Positions 25,389-32,944 of a stretch of 64,000 bases of DNA are shown here, one piece after another. Made by a program: the position numbers and the translations under genes. The DNA comes from JACVRW01 sp963812915 (lineage in GTDB: Bacteria; Actinomycetota; Thermoleophilia; Solirubrobacterales; Thermoleophilaceae), in the NCBI GenBank assembly GCA_963812915.1, contig CAWEXB010000007.1, positions 62,001 through 126,000 on the forward strand, given 5' to 3'. The stretch's first letter is position 1. Every line of letters begins with the position of its first letter. A model generated the notes under the pieces. The model saw only the letters and a list, made by a program, of their open reading frames with translations. It made no database searches and had not been told where the DNA came from.

Positions 25389-26551
25389 CCGACATCAGCC
25401 ACATCCCCAGCGCCGGCGAGATCGAGCGCCGCTATCGCAACATCCGCGCGGCCGCGTCCGCGGCGGGGCTCGACGCGGTGCTCGTGTGCGGCAGCGAGTA
25501 CACCGGATTCGAGGGGGCGCTCACCTACACCTGCGGCTTCCGCCTGCTCCACCGGTACGCCTACGTGCTCATCCCACTGGACGCGGACCCCACGTGCGTC
25601 TTCCCGCAGGAGGCCGCCTGGGTGGGCGACCACAGCGAGACGTTCGTCGAGGACCGCGTGTTCGTGGACGCTCCCGGCGCCTGGCTGCGCGACCGCCTGC
25701 GGGAGAAGGGGATGCGCCGGGTGGGCGTGTACGGGATGGAGTTCGCGATGCCCGTGCGCGACTACCGCGCGCTCGCCGACGGCGACGCCGAGCTCGTGCG
25801 ATTCGACGAGGATTTCGACCGCGCCCGCGCCGTGAAGAGCGAGGAGGAGCTGCGTTCGGTGCGGGAGAGCATGGCCATCAACGAGGCGGGCTTCCGGGCC
25901 GTGCTCGACGCCTACGAGCCGGGCCGGACCGAGGCGGAGCTGATGGCCGAGGCCGAGCGCGCCTTCGCCGCGCGGGGGACCACCCGGCTGACCATGGACA
26001 TGGTCCTCTCGGGGCCCGACGGCGCCATGACGCCCGAGATGCGCCACCCAGACCCCCGCCGTCCGATTCAGTCGACGGACCTGTTGCTCTACGGACTCGA
26101 GGTAGCCGGTCCCGGGGGGCACTGGGTCGAGTTCTCGCGCCCAATATGCGGCGGCCCGCTGGCGGCCGACACCCAGACGCTGCTCGACGCATACCGCGAA
26201 TATCACGAGGCCGCCCGCGCGGGCCTCCGCGACGGCGCCTCCGCCCAGGACGTGCACCGCGCGGTTGCAAGGCCCTTCACCGAACGCGGCTACCGCCTGG
26301 GCCACGTGACGGGACACTCGATCGGGATGACGATGATCGAGCTTCCTCGCGTGGGGGAGGGGGCGGACGTCGCACTCGAGCGCAACATGGTCCTGTCGAT
26401 GCACCCGCACGCGTACAACGAGGACCGCACGGCCTGCCTCTACATGCAGGACACCTGGCTCGTCGGAGCGGAGCAGGGCGAGCCGCTCTCACGGGTGCCC
26501 GTGCAGGTGTTCGACGGCTCCGAGGCAAACGTGGGAACGGTGGTGGCCTGA
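25385..26551 (+). CDS. M24-fold hydrolase, metal ligands largely lost (creatinase-like)
   Basis: Second M24-fold protein, 388 aa. The N-terminal creatinase-type domain includes AGLDAVLVCGSEYTGFEGALTYTCGFRLLHR; the C-terminal M24 domain reads LLYGLEVAGPGGHWVEFSRPI, LGHVTGHSIGMTMIELPRVGEG and NMVLSMHPHAYN. The His of the GHSIG motif is kept, but the ligands expected in I-E-P-G-x-Y and L-R-x-E-D are His and Gln-Asp (SMHPHAY and YMQDTWLV), and the first Asp is replaced. This looks like a metal-independent enzyme of the creatinase or DddP kind. It is coupled by ATGA to the reductase upstream and by TGATG to the GntR gene. Confidence 0.87.
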   Translation: MTDISHIPSAGEIERRYRNIRAAASAAGLDAVLVCGSEYTGFEGALTYTCGFRLLHRYAYVLIPLDADPTCVFPQEAAWVGDHSETFVEDRVFVDAPGAWLRDRLREKGMRRVGVYGMEFAMPVRDYRALADGDAELVRFDEDFDRARAVKSEEELRSVRESMAINEAGFRAVLDAYEPGRTEAELMAEAERAFAARGTTRLTMDMVLSGPDGAMTPEMRHPDPRRPIQSTDLLLYGLEVAGPGGHWVEFSRPICGGPLAADTQTLLDAYREYHEAARAGLRDGASAQDVHRAVARPFTERGYRLGHVTGHSIGMTMIELPRVGEGADVALERNMVLSMHPHAYNEDRTACLYMQDTWLVGAEQGEPLSRVPVQVFDGSEANVGTVVA

Positions 26552-27282
26552 TGGCGCTCGCATCCACCAGGCTCGGCGGTTGGGCGCCGGAGACGGGGCA
26601 CCGCACGCTCGCCGAGAAGGCCTTCGTCGCGCTGCACGACGCGATCGTGCGAGGCGAGCTTCGGCCCGGCGAAAGGCTGCCGATCGAGGAGCTGGCCGAC
26701 GTCCTCGACATGAGCCCGATGCCGATCCGCGAGGCCCTGCGCCGGCTCGACGCCGTCGGACTCGTGGAGAACGTGCCCCATCGGGGGGCGCGGGTGACCG
26801 AGCTCTCGCTCGAGGACCTCCGCGACGTCTACGAGGCGCGACTGGCGCTCGAGCCGCTCGCCGTCCAGCACGCGGCGGAGCGCTTCGACGGCGATGACAT
26901 GGAGCGCGGCCGCGAGCGGTTGGCCGCCCTGAACAAGCTCGGCGATCGCTCGACCTCCGAGACCTGGGCCGCCCACACCGCGTTCCACTTCTGCCTCTAC
27001 GAGGCGGCCGGATCCGACTGGCTGCTGCGGCTCATCCGTCCGTTGTGGGAATCGAGCGAGCGCTACCGGCTGGCCTTCCCGACCAAGCGCAAGCTGTCGA
27101 TGCGGCGGGAGGAGCACGAGCGCATCCTTCGGGCCTGCGCGGACCATCAGCCGGCGGTGGCGCGGGCGGAGCTCCACAACCACCTCACCCGGACGGCGAG
27201 CCTGGTGGCGCGGAGCATGCGCGGAGGCGACCTGTTCGAGCCCGTCGAGGTGCCGAAGCCACGGCGGCGGCGGGGCGGTTGA
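26551..27282 (+). CDS. GntR-family transcriptional regulator with FCD domain (FadR subfamily)
   Basis: Transcription factor of 243 aa, last gene of the coupled operon. The winged-helix DNA-binding domain occupies about residues 20-85 (AFVALHDAIVRGELRPGERLPIEELADVLDMSPMPIREALRRLDAVGLVENVPHRGARV), and the ligand-binding FCD helical bundle about 95-225 (VYEARLALEPLAVQHAAERF, HTAFHFCLYEAAGSDWLLRLI, EEHERILRACADHQPAVARAELHNHLTRT), with the metal-site Asp/His positions of FCD visible. FCD regulators usually sense a carboxylate and repress a catabolic operon. It is the best candidate to bind the TTGATCAA palindromes in this window, but that pairing is inferred. Confidence 0.92.
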   Translation: MALASTRLGGWAPETGHRTLAEKAFVALHDAIVRGELRPGERLPIEELADVLDMSPMPIREALRRLDAVGLVENVPHRGARVTELSLEDLRDVYEARLALEPLAVQHAAERFDGDDMERGRERLAALNKLGDRSTSETWAAHTAFHFCLYEAAGSDWLLRLIRPLWESSERYRLAFPTKRKLSMRREEHERILRACADHQPAVARAELHNHLTRTASLVARSMRGGDLFEPVEVPKPRRRRGG

Positions 27283-27369
27283 GCCGCGGCTCTCGCCTGG
27301 TTGGCGGCGCCGCGAGACGTCGCCGGGGCTGGGTGAGGAGGCAGCCCCCGGGGGGTGGGGCGCTTTTTG

Positions 27370-27383
27370 TACCCATCTGGGTA
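27370..27383. promoter_or_regulatory. TACCCA-TC-TGGGTA inverted repeat
   Basis: Perfect 6+6 inverted repeat in the gap after the GntR gene. It directly follows a CCCCCGGGGGG hairpin-like stretch and a CTTTTTG run (27344-27369), which could be a weak terminator. With the TTGATCAA box 35 bases further on, the gap looks like a terminator followed by a controlled promoter for the AKR unit. Confidence 0.4.
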
Positions 27384-27417
27384 GAGAACTCGCCCAACCC
27401 CCAGATCCACCGGAGAT

Positions 27418-27425
27418 TTGATCAA
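27418..27425. promoter_or_regulatory. TTGATCAA palindrome, candidate operator D
   Basis: Perfect copy of the palindrome, 9 bases upstream of the ATG of the aldo-keto reductase gene, overlapping the expected ribosome-binding region. See the sites at 3686, 5350 and 19028. Confidence 0.55.
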
Positions 27426-27434
27426 CTATTCGAA

Positions 27435-28265
27435 ATGCCGACCCGCCTCGAGATAGAGCGGCGCGCGCTCGGCCCCTCTCCGCTCCAGGCGCCGCGGATC
27501 ATGCTCGGCTGTGGCAACTTCGGCGGAGTCGGGTCGGCCCCGGAGTTCTTCGGGATGGGGCAGTCCGAGGACGAGGCGTTCGCCCTCATGGACGCCGCGT
27601 GGGAGCTCGGAATCACCTGGTTCGACACTGCGGACGCATACGGCGGCGGCCGCAGCGAGGAGGCGATCGGGCGCTGGTGCCGGTCCCGCGGCGTGCGCCC
27701 CCAGCTCACGACCAAGACCTACAACCCGATGAGCGCCGGCGCGGACCACGGGTTGTCGCGCGCAACGGATCGAGCGGCAGCTGGCATCGAGCCTCGACCG
27801 GCTGGGCACCCGTCACGTCGACCTCTATCTCGCTCACGAGTTCGATCCGGAGGTCGCGCTGGAGGAGTCGTTCGGCGCCTTCGAGGACCTGGTTCGGAGC
27901 GGTGCGATCGGCGCCTACGGCGTCAGCAACTTCGGAGCGCACCAGCTGGAGCTGGCGGCGGCGGCGGGCTCGCCCGCCTGCGTGCAGAACTCGTACTCCC
28001 TGCTCGAGCGGACGGACGAGCAGGACGTAATTCCCCTGTGCGCGGAGCGCGACATCGCGTACGTGGCGTTCGGACCGCTGGCGGGCGGCTGGCTCACGGG
28101 GAAGTACCGCCGCGGCGCGCCCTTCCCGACCGGCTCGCGGATGACCCAGCGCCCCGAGCCATACCAAGCCTTGGTACGGGACGAGGTGTTCGACGCTCTC
28201 GAGGCGCTCGAGCGAATGTCCGCCGAGCGCGGGACTTCGATGGCCGGTGATCAGGAGGCGCGCGA
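27435..28265 (+). pseudogene. Aldo-keto reductase, frame-broken and lacking its C-terminus
   Basis: NADPH-dependent aldo-keto reductase. ATG 27435; RIMLGCGNFGGVG, ALMDAAWELGITWFDTADAYGGGRSEEAIGRW holds the catalytic Asp and Tyr, and QLTTKTYNP the Lys. An extra base near 27760 shifts the frame; it continues as RIERQLASSLDRLGTRHVDLYLAHEFD (catalytic His), IGAYGVSNFGAHQLE, CVQNSYSLLER and VAFGPLAGGWLTGKYRRG. After SAERGTSMAG (about 28249) AKR similarity stops: the final 60-80 residues (NADPH-binding C-terminus) are missing and the DNA runs into a cupin gene that lacks its own N-terminus. A deletion or misassembly joined two genes here. Confidence 0.82.
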
Positions 28266-28642
28266 CGCCACCAGCGACCGCGAGTTCCGCATTCGCCACG
28301 AGCGACCGCGAGTTCCGCATCCTGCTCGAGCCCGAGTCGGGGCTGAGCGGCGCCACCCAGTTCGTGGGCTACATCCCCACGAAGCGGGCGCCCGAGCACT
28401 ACCACCTCCACGACGAGGTGATCTACGTGCTCCGCGGGGAGGGCCTACTGCACGTCGGCGACGAGCACACCCCGATCGGTTCGGGGTCATGCATCCACCT
28501 CAGCCCGGAGCTTCGCCACTGCCTCGAGAACACCGGCGGCGGCGAGATGCGCGTGCTCGGGGTCTTCCGCCCGGCGGGCGACCCCTCCGAGGCCTATCTG
28601 CCGGACGGCACCCGCGCGTACGTCGCGGAGGAGGAAAGATGA
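28247..28642 (+). CDS. Cupin-domain protein, N-terminally truncated
   Basis: Cupin fold of about 116 recognisable residues: REFRILLEPESGLSGATQFVGYIPTKRAPEHYHLHDEVIYVLRGEGLLHVGDE (metal-binding H-x-H and Glu) and SCIHLSPELRHCLENTGGGEMRVLGVFRPAGDPSEAY (second-motif His). This matches the second half of a two-cupin protein; the first half is absent. A GTG at 28247 could serve as start, but its first 16 codons come from the reductase/duplication region. The stop overlaps the OsmC start (ATGA). Whether it is still made is unclear. Confidence 0.7.
   Translation: MIRRRATPPATASSAFATSDREFRILLEPESGLSGATQFVGYIPTKRAPEHYHLHDEVIYVLRGEGLLHVGDEHTPIGSGSCIHLSPELRHCLENTGGGEMRVLGVFRPAGDPSEAYLPDGTRAYVAEEER
28266..28321 (+). 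repeat. 28-bp tandem duplication at the AKR-cupin junction
   Basis: Two adjacent 28-base units (28266-28293 and 28294-28321) are identical at 26 positions, each encoding ATSDREFRI in its own frame. Because 28 is not a multiple of three, the duplication moves the frame; removing one unit would fuse the reductase frame directly to the cupin frame. Confidence 0.85.
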
Positions 28643-29082
28643 ACTTCAAGCGCCGGTCGCGGGCCGCATGGCGGGGCGACGTCGAGACCGGAGGCGGGAG
28701 CATCCGCCTCGGCAGCGGGGCGTTCGAGGGCGCCTACTCACTCCACGCCCGCACCGCGGACGAGAGCCCCGACACCAACCCCGAGGAGCTCATCGCGGCG
28801 GCTCACGCCGGCTGCTTCACGATGTCGCTCTCGAACGAGCTGACCGAAGCGGGGCACCCGCCGACGCAGCTCGATACCACCGCGACGGTCTACCTCGAGC
28901 GGCGCGACGAGGGCTTCGTGATCCCGCGCATCCACCTCGAGGCCACCGGGGAGGTCCCGGGAATCGACCAGGCCGAGTTCGAGCGACTCGCCGGCGAGGC
29001 CGAGCGCGGCTGCACGGTCTCGAAGGTGCTCGCGGCCGCGGAGATCACCCTGGAGGCCACGCTGGCCCCGAGCGCGAGGTGA
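28639..29082 (+). CDS. OsmC/Ohr-family peroxiredoxin-like protein
   Basis: Thiol-dependent peroxidase of the OsmC type, 147 aa. The first redox Cys is in AAAHAGCFTMSLSNELTEAG and the second in EAERGCTVSKVLAAAEITLEATL; NFKRRSRAAWRGDVETGGGSIRLGSG is the usual N-terminal strand set. The family reduces organic hydroperoxides using a dithiol. In this cluster it may protect against peroxide formed by the flavin oxidoreductases (inference). ATG and GTG overlaps join it to the cupin and the PLP-enzyme genes. Confidence 0.9.
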   Translation: MNFKRRSRAAWRGDVETGGGSIRLGSGAFEGAYSLHARTADESPDTNPEELIAAAHAGCFTMSLSNELTEAGHPPTQLDTTATVYLERRDEGFVIPRIHLEATGEVPGIDQAEFERLAGEAERGCTVSKVLAAAEITLEATLAPSAR

Positions 29083-30266
29083 CCGTGGAGCGGTCGGCAG
29101 TGGCTCTGGACGTGCAGGCCGTGCGCAGGCGCTTCTCATCGCTCGCCGCCGGCTTCCGCTTCTTCGACGCCCCGGGCGGGACGCAGGTGCCGGACGAGGT
29201 GGGGGAGGCGGTGGCGCGCGCCATGCGGGAGGCGAGCGGCAACCTCGGCGCTCCGTACGAGACCGGCCACCGCGTGGAACGGATCCTCGGCGACGCCAAG
29301 GCGGCCGGGGCGAGGATGCTCGGCTGCGACCCCGCCGAGGTGATCTTCGGCGCAAACATGACGACGTTGAACTTCGCGCTCGCGCGGACGCTCGCCCGCG
29401 ACCTTCGCGCGGGCGACGAGATCCTGGTCACACGGCTCGACCACGACGGCGGCGTGGCGCCCTGGGTCGAGCTGGCGCGTGACCTCGGGCTCGTCGTCCG
29501 TCACGTCGACGTCCGCGAGGACCTCACGCTCGACTACGAGGACCTCGAGCGCCAGCTGACGGACCGCACCCGGGTGGTCGCGTTCGCCTGGGCGTCGAAC
29601 GCGGTCGGCTCGATCTCCGACGCCCAGCGGGTCTGCTCGCTCGCGCGCGAGGCCGGCGCCCTGTCCTGGATCGACGCCGTTCACTACGCCGCGCACGAGC
29701 CGATCGACGTGACGGCCGTCGGCGCCGACCTGGTCCTGTGCTCCTCCTACAAGTGGTGCGGCCCGCACCTCGGGATGGCGTTCGGGCGGAGCGAGGTCGT
29801 CGAGCGCTGGCGGCCGTTCAAGGCACGGCCGGCGCCCAGCTCGCCCGTCGGTCGCCGCTTCGAGACCGGCACCTCACCCTTCGAGCTGCTGGCCGGGCTG
29901 ATCGCCACCGTCGAGTACCTCGACTCGATCGGAGGCTACGACGCGATCGTGCCCTACGAGCGCGAGCTGGGCGAGCGGTTCCTCGCCGGCCTGCCCGACG
30001 CGGTGACGGTCTACGGGCCCCAGACGATGCGCGACCGGGTGCCCACCTTCCTCCTGAACGTCGAGGACGTCCCCGCCCGGGACGTGGCCCACCGCCTGGC
30101 CGAGCGCGGCTACGGCGTCTGGCACCACGACAACTGGTACTCGCTCGGGCTCTATCCCCGCCTGCCGTACGACGGCGAGGCCGTGCGCGTCGGCATCGCT
30201 CACTACAACACGGCCGAGGAGGTCGATGGGCTCGTGGCGGAGCTCGGGGGGCTCGGGGCGACGTAG
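29079..30266 (+). CDS. Class V aminotransferase / cysteine desulfurase-like PLP enzyme
   Basis: PLP enzyme of the cysteine-desulfurase-like group, 395 aa from the GTG at 29079 that overlaps the OsmC stop (GTGA). FFDAPGGTQVPDEVGEAVARAM, FGANMTTLNFALARTLARDL, the cofactor Asp/His region SWIDAVHYAAHEPIDV and the Schiff-base Lys in LVLCSSYKWCGPHLGMAFG are visible, as is RFETGTSPFELLAGL. It belongs to the branch of uncharacterised desulfurase-like proteins rather than IscS/SufS (no active-site Cys loop evident). Probable lyase or transaminase step closing the pathway (inference). Last gene of the AKR-cupin-OsmC unit. Confidence 0.88.
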   Translation: MTVERSAVALDVQAVRRRFSSLAAGFRFFDAPGGTQVPDEVGEAVARAMREASGNLGAPYETGHRVERILGDAKAAGARMLGCDPAEVIFGANMTTLNFALARTLARDLRAGDEILVTRLDHDGGVAPWVELARDLGLVVRHVDVREDLTLDYEDLERQLTDRTRVVAFAWASNAVGSISDAQRVCSLAREAGALSWIDAVHYAAHEPIDVTAVGADLVLCSSYKWCGPHLGMAFGRSEVVERWRPFKARPAPSSPVGRRFETGTSPFELLAGLIATVEYLDSIGGYDAIVPYERELGERFLAGLPDAVTVYGPQTMRDRVPTFLLNVEDVPARDVAHRLAERGYGVWHHDNWYSLGLYPRLPYDGEAVRVGIAHYNTAEEVDGLVAELGGLGAT

Positions 30267-30415
30267 GCGTAACGCCCGGATCGTCCCTCAGTAGCTCGCC
30301 GGGGCCACCGACGGGCGCGCCGCCGGAGATCCGAACCCCTACGGAGCCGGACCGCAGCTCGCGGAAGGCTGCCTGACGTTTCTCCTCCAAGTAGGCTGAC
30401 CCCCGCACGGGACAG

Positions 30416-30796
30416 ATGGCGGTCGATCTGGTCATCGACATCGAGAACACCCCTGGGGCGCTGGCGCAGGTGGCGGCCGCGGTCAGTGATGCCGGCGTGA
30501 ACATCGCGGCCGCCACGTGCGTCGGACCGGGCGAGCGGGCCGAGCTCCACATCCTCGTCCCGCACGCGGAGGCCGCGAAGCATTCGCTTGCGATTTCCCA
30601 CGTCGCGGTCACCCGCGAGCGCGAAGTGGTCGTGGTCGACGTCGAGGACCGCCCCGGCGTGCTGGCGGACCTCACTCGCAAGATCGCCCGGGCCGGGGTC
30701 AACCTCGATCTCGTGTATGTCGCCACACGAAATCGCGTCGTCTTCGGAGCGCCCGACCTCGGCGCTCTCCGGGCCGCGCTGGACGCCGCGAGCTGA
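30416..30796 (+). CDS. Tandem ACT-domain protein
   Basis: A 126-aa protein made of two ACT repeats: LVIDIENTPGALAQVAAAVSDAGVNIAAATCVG and VVVDVEDRPGVLADLTRKIARAGVNLDLVYVATRNRVVFGAP, each with the ligand-binding Gly loop (TPGAL and RPGVL). Stand-alone ACT proteins bind amino acids and regulate enzymes or transcription. No partner is obvious; it lies alone 150 bases after the PLP gene. Confidence 0.87.
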   Translation: MAVDLVIDIENTPGALAQVAAAVSDAGVNIAAATCVGPGERAELHILVPHAEAAKHSLAISHVAVTREREVVVVDVEDRPGVLADLTRKIARAGVNLDLVYVATRNRVVFGAPDLGALRAALDAAS

Positions 30797-30886
30797 CCAG
30801 CGCCCGCGACGGCCGCCTGGACGACGACGCCCGGCCGAGGCCCGCCCGGGCGGGCCGTGGTGCGGCCGGGGCGAGATGCCTGATTG

Positions 30887-32227
30887 CTACGCGCCGGGCG
30901 GCGGCGCGTGGCAGGTTCCGCTGCTTTGGTCCACCGTGAGGCCGTTTTCGCCGACGAAGCGGGCGGTGTAGGCGCCGGGCTCGAGGGTGAGCTCGAGCAC
31001 CCCGAACGTGTCTGTGCGCAGGATCTCGCTGGCCGGCAGCTGGGGGCCGGTGTCGGTGTGGAGGTTGCGGCCTCCGGTGCCGACGACGAACTGCCTGACA
31101 CCGCCGGGGTCTGGGATTCCCTCGGGCGTGACGGGCGCGAAGCGCTCGTAGTTGTGCGAGTGACCCGTCAGCAGCAGCTCGACCCCGTGCTGGTAGAGGT
31201 CCGCGAACAGAGGCCCGGTCTCGGGGTGCGACTGGTTGGCTCCGCCGAAGCCCGAACTGAATCGCGGGTGGTGCCAATAGGCGATCGCGCAGGCGTCGTC
31301 CGGAAGCGCCTCGAGCTCGCTGCGCAGCCACTGCTCCTGCTCGCTGCCGGCCGCGCAGGAGACCGGCCAGCAGTCGTCGGGCAGCGATGGGTTGCCGCCC
31401 GTTGTGCGCGTCCAGTTGATGGCGCCCGAGTTGAGCACGAACAACGTCCAGCCGGCGAGCTCCCAGCGGTAATAGCCCTTCGCCGGGTCGCCGGCGGCGG
31501 CCCCGAAGTAGGAGAAGTAGCCTGGCGCCTGGTCTCGTTCCGGATCGCCCTCGTATTCATGGTTGCCGACCGCGGGGTGGGTCAGCTGCCGAAACCGGCC
31601 CCAGGTCGGCTCGAAGACGGCCATGAAGTTCGCAAGCTCGCCGTGCTCGTACTGATTGTCGCCCAGCAGAGCGACGGCGTCTGGGACGAGGCTCGAGACC
31701 AGATCGGCGGTCCGTGCCTGCCGGCAGGCGGCGGGCGTCTCGACCAGCTCGGGTCGGCACGCGATGTCGCCCGCCGCCACAACGGTGACCCGCTCGGGCG
31801 GCGGCGCAGGCGCTGGCGCTGGCGGTGACGCGGCGGAAGCTGCCGGCGCGGACCGCGGCTCCGGCGGTGGTGGCGACACCCCGAACCCGGGCAACGGCCG
31901 AGGCGGCCGCCGCCTCGCCAGCACACGCAGCCGCAGCCTTACGACCGCACCAGCCGAGCGCGCCGCGAGCCGGTAGGGCCCCGGCGCCAGGCGACGCGGA
32001 ACCCGAACTCGCAACCGGAAACCTCCGCGTCGGCCGACGCGCCGCCGCCCCAGCGAACGCCCCGCGAGGACCAGGCGCACACGCGCCCCGGCCCTGAAAT
32101 CCTGACCCGCCACCCGCACTTGCTCGCCCGGCAGAACCGCGCTGCGGGAGACGGACAGGGCCGGCGCACCCGCGGCGCGAGCCGCCGGACCAAGCACGCC
32201 GAGCGCCACCACCACGAGCACCAGCAC
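30887..32227 (-). CDS. Secreted metallophosphoesterase (purple acid phosphatase-like)
   Basis: Exported calcineurin-type phosphatase of 446 aa. Signal peptide at 1-20, then an Ig-like/IPT-style beta domain (LSVSRSAVLPGEQVRVAGQDFRAGARVRLVLAG), a proline/alanine-rich linker (about 115-145), and the phosphatase domain with all blocks of a dinuclear metal site: VVAAGDIAC, ALLGDNQYEHG, PAVGNHEYEG, AIAYWHHPRFSSG and LLLTGHSHNYERF. A disulfide-like pair is in DDCWPVSCAAG. It probably releases phosphate from organic esters outside the cell. Convergent with the ACT gene. Confidence 0.9.
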   Translation of the reverse strand: MLVLVVVALGVLGPAARAAGAPALSVSRSAVLPGEQVRVAGQDFRAGARVRLVLAGRSLGRRRVGRRGGFRLRVRVPRRLAPGPYRLAARSAGAVVRLRLRVLARRRPPRPLPGFGVSPPPPEPRSAPAASAASPPAPAPAPPPERVTVVAAGDIACRPELVETPAACRQARTADLVSSLVPDAVALLGDNQYEHGELANFMAVFEPTWGRFRQLTHPAVGNHEYEGDPERDQAPGYFSYFGAAAGDPAKGYYRWELAGWTLFVLNSGAINWTRTTGGNPSLPDDCWPVSCAAGSEQEQWLRSELEALPDDACAIAYWHHPRFSSGFGGANQSHPETGPLFADLYQHGVELLLTGHSHNYERFAPVTPEGIPDPGGVRQFVVGTGGRNLHTDTGPQLPASEILRTDTFGVLELTLEPGAYTARFVGENGLTVDQSSGTCHAPPPGA

Positions 32228-32319
32228 AGCCGCGCGCCCTCACCCGCCAAGCATCGCACCGATCGGACGCAAGGGTGCTGCTCGCCTGTGGGCTCTGACC
32301 AGCGTTAGCATTATGCCGG

Positions 32320-32329
32320 TCTGATCAGA
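32320..32329. promoter_or_regulatory. TCTGATCAGA palindrome upstream of the CGNR regulator
   Basis: Perfect 10-base palindrome 15 bases before the ATG of the CGNR gene. It shares the TGATCA core with the four TTGATCAA sites and could be an autoregulatory operator; alternatively it belongs to the same regulon. Confidence 0.45.
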
Positions 32330-32344
32330 AAGTCGAGCCGAGTC

Positions 32345-32944
32345 ATGGACGAGCACGACAAGCGACGGGTAGGCGAGCAGATCGAGCCCGGAGGGCGACC
32401 GAAGGCACCGGGGCGGCTCGAGCTGCTTCAACGCTTCATCAACTCCTACAACCACGACTTCCCGCGCGAGTGGGATCGGATCGGAACCCCGGAAAGGGCC
32501 AAGGCGTGGCTGCGACAGAAGCGGCTCGTGGCGCCGGGCGACCGAATCTCGGAGGCGGACGTTGCGCGCCTCCGCGAGCTCCGAGAGGCGATCCGGGCGC
32601 TCGCAATCGCGAACCAGGGACGGCAACCGGGAGTAGCGGCGACGGACATCATTCGCAGGGTCTCCGGCGGGGCTCGGATCAGCGTCGCGATCGACGACAC
32701 AGGGCGAACCGCCCTCGAACCCGCGCGTCGCGGCGTCGATGGTGCCGTGGCGACGCTCCTCGGCATCCTCCACGAGGCGCAGCTCACCGGTCATTGGTCG
32801 CGCGTGAAGGGCTGTCGCCAGTGCGGGTACGCGTTCTTCGACCGCTCGAAGAACCGATCGGCGGCGTGGTGCGCCATGTCGATCTGCGGCAATCGGACGA
32901 AGAACCGCGCCTACTACCGGCGCCGCCGTACCTCTACGAGATGA
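32345..32944 (+). CDS. CGNR zinc-finger (ABATE-domain) transcriptional regulator
   Basis: Putative stress-linked regulator, 199 aa. The N-terminal ABATE-like helical region covers about 20-150 (LELLQRFINSYNHDFPREWDRIGTPERAKAWL, ARLRELREAIRALAIAN), and the C-terminal zinc finger reads C-R-Q-C-G-Y then WCAMSICGNRTKNRAYYRRRR, the family signature. CGNR proteins are thought to bind DNA through the finger with ligand control by the ABATE domain. Its stop overlaps the LivM start (ATGA), so it may control the adjoining permease. Confidence 0.9.
   Translation: MDEHDKRRVGEQIEPGGRPKAPGRLELLQRFINSYNHDFPREWDRIGTPERAKAWLRQKRLVAPGDRISEADVARLRELREAIRALAIANQGRQPGVAATDIIRRVSGGARISVAIDDTGRTALEPARRGVDGAVATLLGILHEAQLTGHWSRVKGCRQCGYAFFDRSKNRSAAWCAMSICGNRTKNRAYYRRRRTSTR

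Noticed and set aside
30300..30390. GC-rich stretch ending in GATCCGAACCCC that looked like a tRNA 3' half
   Set aside because: No acceptor stem pairing, anticodon arm or T-loop could be built around it.
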